NCBI GenBank assembly: GCA_963826475.1
Contig: CAWGXC010000002.1
Location: 62,001 to 126,000, forward strand
Source: RHKX01 sp963826475
Lineage (GTDB): Bacteria; Actinomycetota; Thermoleophilia; Solirubrobacterales; 70-9
Direction of reading: 5' to 3'
DNA: 64,000 nt
The notes under the pieces are model-generated. The model made no database searches. It was not told the DNA's origin and was given only the letters and a program-made list of their open reading frames with translations. The position numbers were made by a program, and so were the translations under genes. This document shows, in pieces, positions 32,415-41,487 of the stretch (the first letter of the stretch is position 1; the number at the start of each line of letters is the position of its first letter).

Positions 32415-33107
32415 ATGGGGGAGGAGCCCACCACAGCTGCCGAGTTGCTTGCTCGCGTCCCGCTGCTCTCCGACCTCGAGGCCGGAGAGCTGGAGCGGAT
32501 CGCACAGGTAGCGATTCCACGCTCATTTCCGAAGGGGGCGCGCGTCTTCCACGAGGGCGATCGCAGCGACGCCTGCTACGTCATCCGCGAGGGCGAGGTG
32601 CGCGTCACCCGTGAGCATTCCGACGGCCGCGCGATCGCGCTGGCGACGCTCGGGCCGGGCGAGCTTGTCGGCGAGCTGGCGATGCTCGACGGGGGCGTGC
32701 GCTCGGCGAGCGTCGAGGCGCTGACCGACATCGAGCTCCTCGCGGTTTCCGCCGCTGACATGAAGGGATTGCTCGAGCGCAACGCCGACATCACCACCAA
32801 GCTCGTAGTCGCGCTCGCCCAACGGCTTCGGGAGACGAACGAGCGGATCAGCCGCCAGTCCTTTCAGACGGTGCCCAGTCGCGTAGCCGGGGTGCTCTCG
32901 CAGCTCGTCTCCGCCGACAGCGCCGAGCCGGGTCGCGATGGCGTGACCATCCGGATGAACCAGGCCGATCTCGCGCAGCTGGCCGGCACGTCGCGGGAGA
33001 GCGTCAGCCGCTTCCTGGCGATCCTCGAGCGCGCCGGCGTGGTTCGCGTCGGTCGCGGCCGGGTCACAGTGCTCGAGCCACCGCGCCTGCGGGCCTACAT
33101 CTTCTGA
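32415..33107 (+). CDS. Crp/Fnr-family transcriptional regulator
   Basis: 230 residues. The cyclic-nucleotide-binding beta-roll is at 15-130 (FPKGARVFHEGDRSDACYVI, then GPGELVGELAMLDGG). A dimer helix comes next, then a Crp-type winged helix (MNQADLAQLAGTSRESVSRF). The roll has the GELA..R-like region that binds cAMP in Crp, though the ligand cannot be assigned. No Cys cluster, so it is not an Fnr oxygen sensor. The pcm gene starts 4 nt downstream. Confidence 0.9.
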   Translation: MGEEPTTAAELLARVPLLSDLEAGELERIAQVAIPRSFPKGARVFHEGDRSDACYVIREGEVRVTREHSDGRAIALATLGPGELVGELAMLDGGVRSASVEALTDIELLAVSAADMKGLLERNADITTKLVVALAQRLRETNERISRQSFQTVPSRVAGVLSQLVSADSAEPGRDGVTIRMNQADLAQLAGTSRESVSRFLAILERAGVVRVGRGRVTVLEPPRLRAYIF

Positions 33108-33111
33108 GCCG

Positions 33112-33774
33112 ATGATCGCGGCGGGGGAGCGCGCGCGGATGGTCGAGAGGCAGCTGCGCCGTCGTGGCATAGCCGACGAGCGGGTGCTGGCGGCGATGGG
33201 TGAGGTCGAGCGGGAGCTCTTCGTCCCGGACGCGCAGCGCGAGGTCGCCTATTCCGATGCCGCGCTCTCGATCGGCTCCGACCAGACCATCTCGCAACCC
33301 TGGATCGTCGCGGCGATCTGCCAGGCGCTCGCCCTGCAGGGCGATGAGACGGTGCTCGAGATCGGCGGAGGCAGCGGTTACTCCGCGGCCGTGCTCGCGC
33401 GCCTCGCCGCGCGGGTGATCTCGGTGGAGCTCCTCCCGGAGCTGGCCGAGCGAGCACGCCGGGCGCTGAAGGTGGCGGGCGTTGGGCCCGACCGGGTCGA
33501 GGTCCTCATCGGGGACGGATCCCTCGGTCACCCGGGGCGAGCGCCCTACCCGGCGATCGCGGTCCACGCCACGGCGCCTGCGCCCCCCGCGACCCTGCTG
33601 GCGCAGCTCGCCGCCGGCGGCCGGCTGGTCGCGCCGGTCGCCACGGAAGGCGGCGAGGAACTGACCCTCTTCGCTCGCGACAGCGAGCCGGGTGGGCGTC
33701 TGCGCAGTCTGCGGCTCGCGTCGTGTCGCTTCGTGCCGCTCCTCGGAGCCGAGGGTTACCCGGCCGGGCGTTAG
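33112..33774 (+). CDS. pcm: Protein-L-isoaspartate O-methyltransferase
   Basis: 220 residues. It has MVERQLRRRGIADERVLAAM and RELFVP at the N-terminus, DQTISQPWIVAAI, and the SAM-binding loop VLEIGGGSGYSAAVLARLA, then VISVELLPELAERAR. The family methylates isoaspartyl residues to start repair of aged proteins. GGGSGY in place of the more usual GTGSGY is a mild variation. Probably cotranscribed with the Crp-type regulator. Confidence 0.9.
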   Translation: MIAAGERARMVERQLRRRGIADERVLAAMGEVERELFVPDAQREVAYSDAALSIGSDQTISQPWIVAAICQALALQGDETVLEIGGGSGYSAAVLARLAARVISVELLPELAERARRALKVAGVGPDRVEVLIGDGSLGHPGRAPYPAIAVHATAPAPPATLLAQLAAGGRLVAPVATEGGEELTLFARDSEPGGRLRSLRLASCRFVPLLGAEGYPAGR

Positions 33775-33803
33775 CCCCATCCGGGGTTCGCGGCGTTTCC
33801 GGA

Positions 33804-33809
33804 TACGCT
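33804..33809 (+). promoter_or_regulatory. -10 element of the ASCH-domain gene
   Basis: TACGCT ends 7 nt before GTG 33817, with no Shine-Dalgarno sequence. Confidence 0.6.
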
Positions 33810-33816
33810 CCCACCG

Positions 33817-34218
33817 GTGAGCGCCCTCTACGTCCTCAACTTCTACTCGCCGGTCTTCGTCGATCAGCTCAAACGGGGGCGCAAGACGGCGACGATCAGG
33901 CTCGGCGACAAGAGCCGCAAGTACGGGCGCGGCCAGGTCGTCTGGATCACCGTCGGCTACCGGCATGGTCCGCGCGAGAAGATCTTCGCCGCGGTCATCG
34001 ATGACGTCGAGGTGAAGAAGGTCTCCGAGATCTCCCCACGGGACATCGAGCACGATACGCCCGAGTTCCGGCGCCTCGAGGACACCGTCAACTTCCTCGA
34101 GCAGATCTACAGCCGCGAGATCGAGCCCGAGGACATCGTCACCGTCATCCGCTTCTCGCAGATCGTCGAACGCCCGCAGGGCAACTTCGGCAACGGTGAG
34201 CCCCCCTCCCAGAATTAG
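33817..34218 (+). CDS. ASCH-domain protein
   Basis: 133 residues with a GTG start. The ASCH/PUA-like beta barrel is visible: LNFYSPVFVDQLKRGRKTAT with the GRKTATIRLG signature, then VVWITVG. ASCH domains bind RNA and are proposed to act as translation or RNA-modification cofactors; target unknown. The SRPBCC gene begins inside its last 23 nt in another frame. Confidence 0.82.
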   Translation: MSALYVLNFYSPVFVDQLKRGRKTATIRLGDKSRKYGRGQVVWITVGYRHGPREKIFAAVIDDVEVKKVSEISPRDIEHDTPEFRRLEDTVNFLEQIYSREIEPEDIVTVIRFSQIVERPQGNFGNGEPPSQN

Positions 34219-34684
34219 GTACGAGTTCCTGACCACGTGGCTGCTCGACGCACCACGTGAGGACGTCTGGGACGCGATCTGGGAGTCCGACGCGTGGCCC
34301 GAGTGGTGGCGAGGCGTCGTCGAGGCGGTCGAGACGCATCCAGGCGCTGCCTGCGGGATCGGTCGCAGCGGTCATTACGTGTGGCGCAGCCGGGTCCCCT
34401 ATCCGGTCCGCTTCGACGTGGTCGCGACGCGGGTCGAACCACCGCACCTGCTCGAGGGTGAAGCCAGCGGTGAGCTCGAAGGGACCGGGCTCTGGCGCCT
34501 GTTCGAGGACGATGGCGTGACCGCGGTGCTCTACGAGTGGAACGTGCGCACGAGGAAGCCGTGGATGAACGCCGTCGCGCCGATCGCGCGTCCGTTCTTC
34601 CGCTGGAACCACGATCAGATCATGGGTTGGGGCGGGGAGGGCCTGGCTCGGCACCTGGGTTGCCGACTCCTCGCCGGCGGTTGA
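34196..34684 (+). CDS. SRPBCC (polyketide cyclase/dehydrase-like) protein
   Basis: 162 residues. Begins FLTTWLLDAPREDVWDAIWE, the START-like entry strand and helix, then HYVWRSRVPYPVRFDVV and a long C-terminal helix (RPFFRWNHDQIMGWGGEG). It makes a hydrophobic ligand cavity; ligand unknown. GTG 34196 is the likely start and overlaps the ASCH gene, implying translational coupling. Confidence 0.8.
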   Translation: MSPPPRIRYEFLTTWLLDAPREDVWDAIWESDAWPEWWRGVVEAVETHPGAACGIGRSGHYVWRSRVPYPVRFDVVATRVEPPHLLEGEASGELEGTGLWRLFEDDGVTAVLYEWNVRTRKPWMNAVAPIARPFFRWNHDQIMGWGGEGLARHLGCRLLAGG

Positions 34685-34695
34685 GCCGGGCGAGC

Positions 34696-35982
34696 TCAGC
34701 CGCCGGCGATGACCGGCCCCTCGTGGGCGCGCCTTCGATCCTCGGGCTGATCGAAGGCCCCGTCGACCATCTTCTCGAGCAGCCGCGCCTGCTCCTCGAC
34801 CGCCGCGGCACGGCAGGCGGGCAGCCGGCGGCGGAGGTCGCTGAGCATCCCGTTGAGTCGACGCGCAACCTGCAGCGATTCCGCTCCATAGAGGCGGATC
34901 TCCTCGGTGCCGAGGCGCACGAAGTCCTCCCAGGTGTCAACCGGGCCGAACACGAGCAGGTCGCCGCCGTCGCTCCTGACCACCCCCGAGCGCAAGCTCT
35001 TCGAACCGAGGCGCAGCAACAGGTCGTGGATGTGATCGATCGCCTGCACGGCGGTCGTCGGGTCGTTGACCCCCGGCGAGAGGGCGCGCGCCGCGATGTC
35101 CACGAGCTGGCGGATGCCGAAGGCGGGGTCCTGGCTGGCGGAACGCTCGCGCGAGCTGCCGACCAGCTTCTTCACGCTCGAGCTCTCGATCGTCTCGTCG
35201 GACCCGTGGATCGTGATCGCCGGCGCTCCCTCCGGGAGGAAGTCCCCGATCTTGAAGAGCAGCTCGATCGTCACGCCACGTTGCTCGGCCAGCTGCGCGA
35301 GGCCCCGCATGTCCACCGCGATCACGACGCCCGGCGGACGGTGCCAGCTCACCGCCGCCGTCGGCTCGGACGTGCTCCGGGACCCGAGATCAGCTCGAGC
35401 GCGGGAGCGGTCGTCCTCCTCCGCGCCCGCCGGGCCCCAGTCAGCCTGGGCATCGATCTCACGTCGCGAATCGGCCGCCGCTCGCTCGACGATGTTCGCG
35501 ATCCGCAGCGACTGCGCGACCGAGCTGACGTAGTAGATGAACGCGACGACCGCGGCGATGGCCATCACGGTCGCCACCGTCACCGAGATCTCCGGGACGC
35601 TGCCCGGGCTGACGTCGCGCAGCACCAGCACCGAGTAGGTGAAGGTGGCGACGAACAACGCCAGCGCGACCTTGCTGGGCCGGTCGGTGAGGAAGTGGCG
35701 CAGGAGGCGGGAGGAGAAGTTGGTCGCCAACTGCAGCGCCACGACCGTCAGCGTGAACGAGAGGGCGAGGAAGGTGAGCATCGAGGCGGCAATCGTCGAG
35801 AGGATCGACCGGGCGCTCTGGTCCTCACCGCCGAAGCCGACGATGGCGCTCCGCCCCAGGGTCGCGTGGTCGTCGAGGGCGAGGCTCGCGGTCGCCAGCA
35901 GCAGCGCGGCGACCAGTCCGACCAGTGGTGCGATCCAGAGCGTCTCCTGCGCCCGCTCGCGCAGCTGTGCGATTCGCCCCAT
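34696..35982 (-). CDS. DUF2254 membrane protein
   Basis: 428 residues. Four N-terminal helices (WIAPLVGLVAALLLATASLA; MLTFLALSFTLTVVALQLA, and others) are followed by a cytoplasmic region with FGIRQLVDIAARALSPGVND, the DUF2254 hallmark. Function of the family is unknown. ATG 36048 is an in-frame alternative that adds 22 residues of poor quality. It is divergent from the LuxR-type regulator and ends 12 nt from the SRPBCC stop. Confidence 0.85.
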   Translation of the reverse strand: MGRIAQLRERAQETLWIAPLVGLVAALLLATASLALDDHATLGRSAIVGFGGEDQSARSILSTIAASMLTFLALSFTLTVVALQLATNFSSRLLRHFLTDRPSKVALALFVATFTYSVLVLRDVSPGSVPEISVTVATVMAIAAVVAFIYYVSSVAQSLRIANIVERAAADSRREIDAQADWGPAGAEEDDRSRARADLGSRSTSEPTAAVSWHRPPGVVIAVDMRGLAQLAEQRGVTIELLFKIGDFLPEGAPAITIHGSDETIESSSVKKLVGSSRERSASQDPAFGIRQLVDIAARALSPGVNDPTTAVQAIDHIHDLLLRLGSKSLRSGVVRSDGGDLLVFGPVDTWEDFVRLGTEEIRLYGAESLQVARRLNGMLSDLRRRLPACRAAAVEEQARLLEKMVDGAFDQPEDRRRAHEGPVIAGG

Positions 35983-36027
35983 CGCAGAATCGTGGCCGCG
36001 CCGCCGGACGTCGCAGGGATGCACGGA

Positions 36028-36033
36028 TATGCT
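36028..36033 (+). promoter_or_regulatory. -10 element of the LuxR-type regulator
   Basis: TATGCT lies about 40 nt before ATG 36073. A GGAGGA (36063-36068) stands 4 nt before the ATG, so this is one of the genes with a normal leader. Confidence 0.45.
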
Positions 36034-36072
36034 CGGCCCCCCGCTCATCTATGCCGTTCTGCGGAGGACGCG

Positions 36073-38979
36073 ATGACCACCGCCAGGGAGCTCGTAGGAC
36101 GCAGCGACGAAGTGAGCGAGATCGACGCCGCGCTCGAGCGGCTGGGCGCGGGAGCCGGGACCTTTCTCGGCATCGCCGGCGATCCCGGGATCGGCAAGAC
36201 CGCGCTGCTCTCCGAGCTGCGCACCCGCGCCGACGCCGCGGGTCACGTCGTGCTTGCGGGCAGCGCCGCCGAGTTCGACCGGGAGCTCCCGTTCGCCGTC
36301 TTCCTGGATGCGCTCGACGCTTATCTCGGCTCGTTGGATCACGGCCGGCTCCACATCCGTGGGCTCGGCGATCTCGCCGAGCTGGGCGCGATCTTCCCGT
36401 CGCTGGCGGATTTCGCCGCTGGTGCGGAAGGGGGTTTCGAGCGCCACCGTGCCCACCGCGCGCTGGCCGATCTGCTGTCCGGGCTCGCCGCGGGCCGCGG
36501 GCTGGTCGTCGTCCTCGACGACCTGCACTGGACCGATGCGGCGTCGCTGGAGGTCCTGCTTGCGTTCTGCCGTCGTCCCCCAACCGGGGCCGTTCTGATC
36601 GCGGGGGCCTATCGCCCTCAGGAGGCGGTGGCGGAGCTTCACGATTCCCTCGCGCTCGGAGAGGCCGCAGGCTCGGCGGTCCTCCTGCGGCCGGGCCCGC
36701 TGTCGGACGCGGAGGCAACGGGCCTGATCGCAGTCGATCGTCCGACTCCGATCCGGGTGAGGATGCTCGCGATCGCAGCCGGAAACCCGTTCTACCTGGA
36801 GCAGCTTGAGCGAACCCCACCTCCCGTGGGCAGCACCGCCGACGACGAGTTGCTCGAGGGAGGCTTCCACCTGCCTGCGGCCATCGGAGCGTCGCTCGCC
36901 GAAGAGGTGCGGGGGGTGAGCCCCGAAACCAGGCGCCTCCTCGAGGGAGCGGCCGTGGCGGGAGAGCCGTTCCGGCTCGGGCTTGCGGCGGACGTCGCAG
37001 AGGTCGACCGCGCCGACGCGCTCGATCACATCGACGAGGCCATCGCCGCGGGCCTCGTGCTCCCGGGCAGCGCGCCGAGCCAGTTCGCGTTCCGCCATCC
37101 CCTCGTTCGCCGAGCGGTCTACGCGGGCACCGGCGAGGGCTGGCGGCTCGCGGCCCACGGTCGCGCCGCCGCCGTGCTCGGGGCTCAGGGCGCGGATCCC
37201 GTCACCCGGGCTCGCCATCTCGCGATCAGCGCGGAGCCGGGTGACCGCGAGGCGATGGCGCTACTCAGGGAAGCCGCCGCCAGATCCGTCTCCCGAGCGC
37301 CGCGATCCGCGGCCCGATGGCTGCAGGCGGCGCTCGGGCTCGCGCCGGACGCCGCGCTCACCGACCGGCGAGCGATGCTCGCGTCCCTCGGCAAGGCACT
37401 GCTCGCCGCCGGAATGTTCGACCAGGCGGTGGACGCCATGACCGAAGCGGTCGATCTGCTCGGCGGCGAGACGGACCCCGCGCTGGTGATCGACCTCGCG
37501 GAGATCGAGCAGTGGACGGGTCGTCTCAACGTCGCCATCGACCGGCTTGACCGACTCCGCGCCGACCCCGACCTCGACCCGATCGCGGTGGCCGATCTCG
37601 AGTTGAGGTTGCTCTACCTTCGCCGCTGGAACTCCGAGCACGGATTGGCCTACGAGCACGGTCAGCGGGCTCTCGCGGCCGCCGTGGAAAACGACGTCGC
37701 GTCGGTCCTCGCAGGCGTACGCGCGGCGTTCGCCGAGGTCACCGCAAACTACGACGTCGCCGCTGCGCTGACGCAATATCGTGATGCGGAGCTGCTCGTG
37801 GCGAAGCTTCCGGACGCGGACCTCCCGGCGGCCCTCGATGCCTTCTACTCCCTTGGCTGGGCGGCGATCCACCTCGAGCTCTACGACGAGGCACTGGCTC
37901 ACTTCTCACGCGGCCTCGCGGTCGCCCGCGGTGCCGGGAGCGTCCGGCACCTCGTGGTGTTCCGCTGCGACTCCGTCGAGGCGCTGATTCGGGCGGGTCG
38001 GGTGCGGGAGGCGATTCGCCAGGCGGAGGAGGCGATCGAGATCGCTCGCGGCTTCGGCGGCGAGAGGACCCGCTGGACGAGGTTCCTCTGGTACCCGCTC
38101 TGGACCCTGACCACGGCGCTGAGCCGGTGCGGCGAGTACGAGCGAGGAAAGGTGGTCCTGGCCGAGGCGGAGTCCGTCCGGGACCCATCCGGGCAGCCGC
38201 TGAGTGGCATGTTGATGAAGTACCAAGAGGCCGCAATCCACTCGGCGCTCGGTGCCCACGAGGCGGCGCTCGAATGCCTTGCGGAGGCGTTCGGCGAAGC
38301 CGGTCACGCGATGGTGCCTCTCGGCGTGCGGCCCCCCGCCTGGGAGATCCTGATTCGGGAGGCGCTCGCCCGGGACGACCAGACGGCCGCCGAGGAGGTG
38401 CTCACGGAGGCGATCGATGCCTCCGGCAGCTCGGGCATGGCGCGGGTCCGCTCAGCAGTCGCGCGGATGGAGGCCTCGGTCCTCGGCGCGCGCGGGGATC
38501 GGCCCGGTGCCATCGCAGCGGCGCGGCGCGCGGTGGCGTTCGGCGAGGAGTGCGGCGCGGCGCTCGACGCTCAGCGCGGGCGGCTGGCGCTCGGGGTGCT
38601 GCTCGCGGCGGAGGGGGATCGCAAGGCCGCGGCCAGGGAGCTCGCCGTGGCCGAAGAGATCCTCGAGGGCCTCGGAGCGGAGGCCTACCGGGCCCAGGCG
38701 GCTCGCGAGCTGCGGAAGCTGGGGCGTCGCACTCCGGCGCGGCGGCGCCCGTCCGGCCAGACGAGCGCCGACGATGGCGAGCTCGACCAGCTCAGCGGAC
38801 GTGAGCGCGAGATCGCGGAGCTGGTCGCCGACCAGCTGACGAATCGGCAGATCGCCGAGCGCCTCTACCTGTCGGAGAAGACTGTCGAATCGCATCTCCG
38901 CAACATCTTCGGGAAGCTCGGCGTGGCGTCACGCGTCGCGGTCGCGCAGGCGATCGAGCGGCAACGCATCACGAGATGA
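36073..38979 (+). CDS. LuxR-family ATPase regulator (LAL/MalT-like)
   Basis: 968 residues. N-terminal AAA-type ATPase: Walker A GDPGIGKTALL (Lys42) and Walker B VVVLDDLHWTD. The middle is a long array of TPR-like helices (about 400-880). The C-terminal LuxR helix-turn-helix reads LSGREREIAELVADQLTNRQ, followed by LYLSEKTVESHLRN. Such regulators bind an inducer and ATP, then activate transcription as oligomers. The inducer is unknown. Nearest divergent target candidate is the DUF2254 gene. Confidence 0.92.
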   Translation: MTTARELVGRSDEVSEIDAALERLGAGAGTFLGIAGDPGIGKTALLSELRTRADAAGHVVLAGSAAEFDRELPFAVFLDALDAYLGSLDHGRLHIRGLGDLAELGAIFPSLADFAAGAEGGFERHRAHRALADLLSGLAAGRGLVVVLDDLHWTDAASLEVLLAFCRRPPTGAVLIAGAYRPQEAVAELHDSLALGEAAGSAVLLRPGPLSDAEATGLIAVDRPTPIRVRMLAIAAGNPFYLEQLERTPPPVGSTADDELLEGGFHLPAAIGASLAEEVRGVSPETRRLLEGAAVAGEPFRLGLAADVAEVDRADALDHIDEAIAAGLVLPGSAPSQFAFRHPLVRRAVYAGTGEGWRLAAHGRAAAVLGAQGADPVTRARHLAISAEPGDREAMALLREAAARSVSRAPRSAARWLQAALGLAPDAALTDRRAMLASLGKALLAAGMFDQAVDAMTEAVDLLGGETDPALVIDLAEIEQWTGRLNVAIDRLDRLRADPDLDPIAVADLELRLLYLRRWNSEHGLAYEHGQRALAAAVENDVASVLAGVRAAFAEVTANYDVAAALTQYRDAELLVAKLPDADLPAALDAFYSLGWAAIHLELYDEALAHFSRGLAVARGAGSVRHLVVFRCDSVEALIRAGRVREAIRQAEEAIEIARGFGGERTRWTRFLWYPLWTLTTALSRCGEYERGKVVLAEAESVRDPSGQPLSGMLMKYQEAAIHSALGAHEAALECLAEAFGEAGHAMVPLGVRPPAWEILIREALARDDQTAAEEVLTEAIDASGSSGMARVRSAVARMEASVLGARGDRPGAIAAARRAVAFGEECGAALDAQRGRLALGVLLAAEGDRKAAARELAVAEEILEGLGAEAYRAQAARELRKLGRRTPARRRPSGQTSADDGELDQLSGREREIAELVADQLTNRQIAERLYLSEKTVESHLRNIFGKLGVASRVAVAQAIERQRITR

Positions 38980-39211
38980 GGACCTCGCGCACCGGGACGA
39001 CCTCGGTCCGCGTAGCGATGAACTCCGGCAGGAGCGCCAAGGCCGCTGCCTCGTCTGCTGCCTCGACGTGCCAGATGACCCGATGCCGGCCGTGCGCACA
39101 CCCGGCGAGCGCGCTCGAGCCCCGCAGCGAGCTCGGGACGCCCGCCCATGCGGCAAACGCCGCCTCACAATGCGCCGCCTCGTGCGAGTGGTCCAGCAGG
39201 TAGAGCCCCAT
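38969..39211 (-). CDS. Small conserved protein of unknown function
   Basis: 80 residues. Alternating strand-helix pattern (MGLYLLDHSHEAAHCEAAF, then HRVIWHVEAADEAAALALL, ending TRTEVVPVREVLI) like a ferredoxin-fold ligand-binding barrel. Contains His and Cys residues in its first half. I recall similar unannotated actinobacterial proteins but no function. GAAGAT (39223-39218) ends 6 nt before the ATG. It overlaps the end of the LuxR-type gene by 11 nt, convergently. Confidence 0.7.
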   Translation of the reverse strand: MGLYLLDHSHEAAHCEAAFAAWAGVPSSLRGSSALAGCAHGRHRVIWHVEAADEAAALALLPEFIATRTEVVPVREVLIS

Positions 39212-39332
39212 TGAGCCATCTTCGTCGCCTGACCGCGGGCCGCCATCAGGGGGTTCCCTGGTCCGGGACGGTATTCACGGCCCTCGAGACCCTGTTCTCC
39301 TCAGGAATCTCAGCCGTTCACACTTAGATCGC

Positions 39333-39360
39333 TTGACCGGCGCTGCCTGAGCGTTACACT
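39333..39360 (+). promoter_or_regulatory. groESL promoter
   Basis: TTGACC (-35, 39333-39338) and TACACT (-10, 39355-39360) are separated by 16 nt. It is the best -35/-10 pair in the window and is followed at once by CIRCE. Confidence 0.75.
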
Positions 39361-39371
39361 CGTCGAGCTCT

Positions 39372-39398
39372 TTGGCACTCTCGTATGTAGAGTGCCAA
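39372..39398. promoter_or_regulatory. CIRCE element (HrcA operator)
   Basis: TTGGCACTC - 9 nt - GAGTGCCAA, a perfect 9-base inverted repeat with the canonical 9-nt spacer; consensus arms are TTAGCACTC and GAGTGCTAA. It begins about 11 nt after the -10 element, so HrcA bound there would block the groESL transcription start. HrcA itself is not in the window. Confidence 0.93.
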
Positions 39399-39454
39399 GC
39401 GCCGGTCAAGCGGCCGCAACTAACTTCGAATCTCTAGTCAACGCAACCAACCCC

Positions 39455-39460
39455 GGAGGT
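39455..39460 (+). promoter_or_regulatory. Ribosome binding site deciding the groES start
   Basis: GGAGGT directly touches ATG 39461 but lies 9 nt before ATG 39470, so the second ATG is the real start. Confidence 0.8.
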
Positions 39461-39469
39461 ATGCAAGCA

Positions 39470-39757
39470 ATGAAGCTCCAGCCCCTTGGCGATCGACTGA
39501 TCGTCCGAGCGGTGGAAGAGGAGGAGACGACCGTCAGCGGCATCGTTCTCCCCGACACCGCCAAGGAAAAGCCCCAGAAGGGCGAAGTCCTCGCAGTAGG
39601 CGACGGCCCGATCGAAGACGGCGAGCGTCGTCCGCTCGACGTCTCCACAGGCGACGTCGTGCTCTACAGCAAGTACGGCGGCACCGAGGTCAAGGTCGAC
39701 GGCGAGGACCTGCTGGTCCTACGCGAGTCGGACGTCCTGGCCAAGGTCCTGGCCTAG
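39470..39757 (+). CDS. groES: Co-chaperonin GroES
   Basis: 95 residues, normal length. MKLQPLGDRLIVRAVEEEE, the mobile loop TTVSGIVLPDTAKEKPQKG and the closing VVLYSKYGGTEVKVDGEDL are all present. It caps the GroEL ring during ATP-driven folding. First gene of the groES-groEL operon, under a CIRCE-controlled promoter; the leader between CIRCE and the ATG is about 70 nt. Confidence 0.96.
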   Translation: MKLQPLGDRLIVRAVEEEETTVSGIVLPDTAKEKPQKGEVLAVGDGPIEDGERRPLDVSTGDVVLYSKYGGTEVKVDGEDLLVLRESDVLAKVLA

Positions 39758-39804
39758 GCCTCGCCCGAACCCCACCCACAGACTCTCTAGGAGGAAAGAC
39801 GCAT

Positions 39805-41439
39805 ATGGCTTTCAAAGAGCTGAAGTACGACGCCGAGGCGCGTACCGCGTTGCAGGACGGCGTTGACGCCGTCGCAAACGCGGTCAAGGTAACCCTCGGC
39901 CCCAAGGGTCGCTACGTCGTTCTGGACAAGAAGTTCGGCGCGCCGACCATCACCAACGACGGCGTGACGATCGCCCGTGAGATCGAGATCGAGGACGTGT
40001 TCGCCAACCAGGGCGCACAGCTCGTCCGCGAGGTCGCCACGGCGACCAACGACGTGGCCGGCGACGGAACCACGACGGCGACGCTGCTCGCGCAGACGAT
40101 CGTTCACTCGGGATTGAAGAACGTCGCCGCCGGCGCCAACCCGCTCGCTCTCCGCAAGGGGATCGAGACGGCCGTCAACCAGGTCGTTGACAACCTGCGC
40201 AACAAGCAGTCGAAGGAGGTCGGCGGCAAGGATCAGATCAGCCGCGTGGCGTCCATCTCGGCAGCTGACGACGAGATCGGCGACATCATCGCCGACGCCA
40301 TCGAGAAGGTCGGCAAGGACGGCGTCGTGAACGTCGAAGAGGGCCAGACCTTCGGGATGGAGCTCGAGTTCACCGAGGGAATGCAGTTCGACAAGGGCTA
40401 CATCTCCCCGTACATGGTCACCGACCAGGAGCGCATGGAAGCGGTCCTCGAGGATCCGTACATCCTGATCGCGAACCAGAAGATCGGTTCGGTCCGGGAC
40501 ATCCTGCCGATCCTGGAGCAGACGATGCAGGGCGGTAAGCCGCTCGTCATCATCGCCGAGGACGTCGAGGGCGAGTCGCTCGCGACGCTGGTGGTCAACA
40601 AGCTCCGTGGCACCTTCACCGGTGTGGCGGTCAAGGCCCCCGGCTTCGGCGATCGCCGCAAGCGCATGCTGGAGGACATCGCGATCCTCTCCGGTGGCGA
40701 AGTGATCACCGAGGAGATGGGCCTGAAGCTGGAGAACACCCAGCTCAGCCAGCTCGGCCGCGCGCGCCGAGTCGTCGTCAGCAAGGACACGACGACGATC
40801 ATCGACGGCAGTGGCGACAAGGCCCAGATCGAGGGCCGGATCAACCAGATCCGCTCCGAGATCGAGAACACCGACTCCGACTTCGATCGGGAGAAGCTCC
40901 AGGAGCGTCTCGCGAAGTTGGCCGGCGGTGTGGCAGTGGTCAAGGTCGGCGCAGCCACCGAGACCGAGATGAAGGAGAAGAAGCACCGCGTCGAGGACGC
41001 GCTGCAGGCCACCAGGGCCGCCCTCGAAGAGGGAATCGTCCCCGGTGGTGGCGTTGCTCTCCTGAACGCCCAGGAGGCAGTCGACTCATCCGGGCTGGAC
41101 GCCGACGAGGCGACCGGCGCGGAGATCATCCGCCGTGCACTCGAGGAGCCGCTGCGTCAGATCTCGCAGAACTCCGGGTTCGAGGGTTCGGTCGTGGTCA
41201 ACAAGGTGCGCGACATGAAGCCCGGTGAGGGTCTCAACGCGGGCACCGGCGAGTACGGCGACCTGATCAAGGACGGCGTCATCGACCCGACCATGGTCAC
41301 CCGCTCCGCGCTGCAGAACGCAGCGTCGATCGCCAAGAACATCCTGACGACGGAGTGCATCGTCGCCGAGCCGCCCGAGAAGGACGGCGGCGGCGGCGGA
41401 GGCATGCCCGACATGGGTGGAATGGGCGGCATGATGTAA
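39805..41439 (+). CDS. groEL: Chaperonin GroEL
   Basis: 544 residues. It has KVTLGPKGRYVVLDKKFG, the ATP-site NDGVTIAREIEI and AGDGTTTATLLAQ, and ends in the Gly/Met tail (GGGMPDMGGMGGMM) of a true folding GroEL. It forms the double ring that folds proteins with GroES. AGGAGG (39789-39794) lies 10 nt before the ATG. A strong terminator follows, so the operon has two genes. Actinobacteria often carry a second groEL; only this one is visible here. Confidence 0.97.
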   Translation: MAFKELKYDAEARTALQDGVDAVANAVKVTLGPKGRYVVLDKKFGAPTITNDGVTIAREIEIEDVFANQGAQLVREVATATNDVAGDGTTTATLLAQTIVHSGLKNVAAGANPLALRKGIETAVNQVVDNLRNKQSKEVGGKDQISRVASISAADDEIGDIIADAIEKVGKDGVVNVEEGQTFGMELEFTEGMQFDKGYISPYMVTDQERMEAVLEDPYILIANQKIGSVRDILPILEQTMQGGKPLVIIAEDVEGESLATLVVNKLRGTFTGVAVKAPGFGDRRKRMLEDIAILSGGEVITEEMGLKLENTQLSQLGRARRVVVSKDTTTIIDGSGDKAQIEGRINQIRSEIENTDSDFDREKLQERLAKLAGGVAVVKVGAATETEMKEKKHRVEDALQATRAALEEGIVPGGGVALLNAQEAVDSSGLDADEATGAEIIRRALEEPLRQISQNSGFEGSVVVNKVRDMKPGEGLNAGTGEYGDLIKDGVIDPTMVTRSALQNAASIAKNILTTECIVAEPPEKDGGGGGGMPDMGGMGGMM

Positions 41440-41487
41440 GGAGGTCTCCGGACCTCTCGCGGCTCGATTGAGCCGCACCGCTTGGCC

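Noticed and set aside
34537..36072. Long in-frame extension upstream of the LuxR-type regulator
   Set aside because: It is antisense to the DUF2254 gene; a Shine-Dalgarno sequence just before ATG 36073 and the family N-terminus fix the start there.
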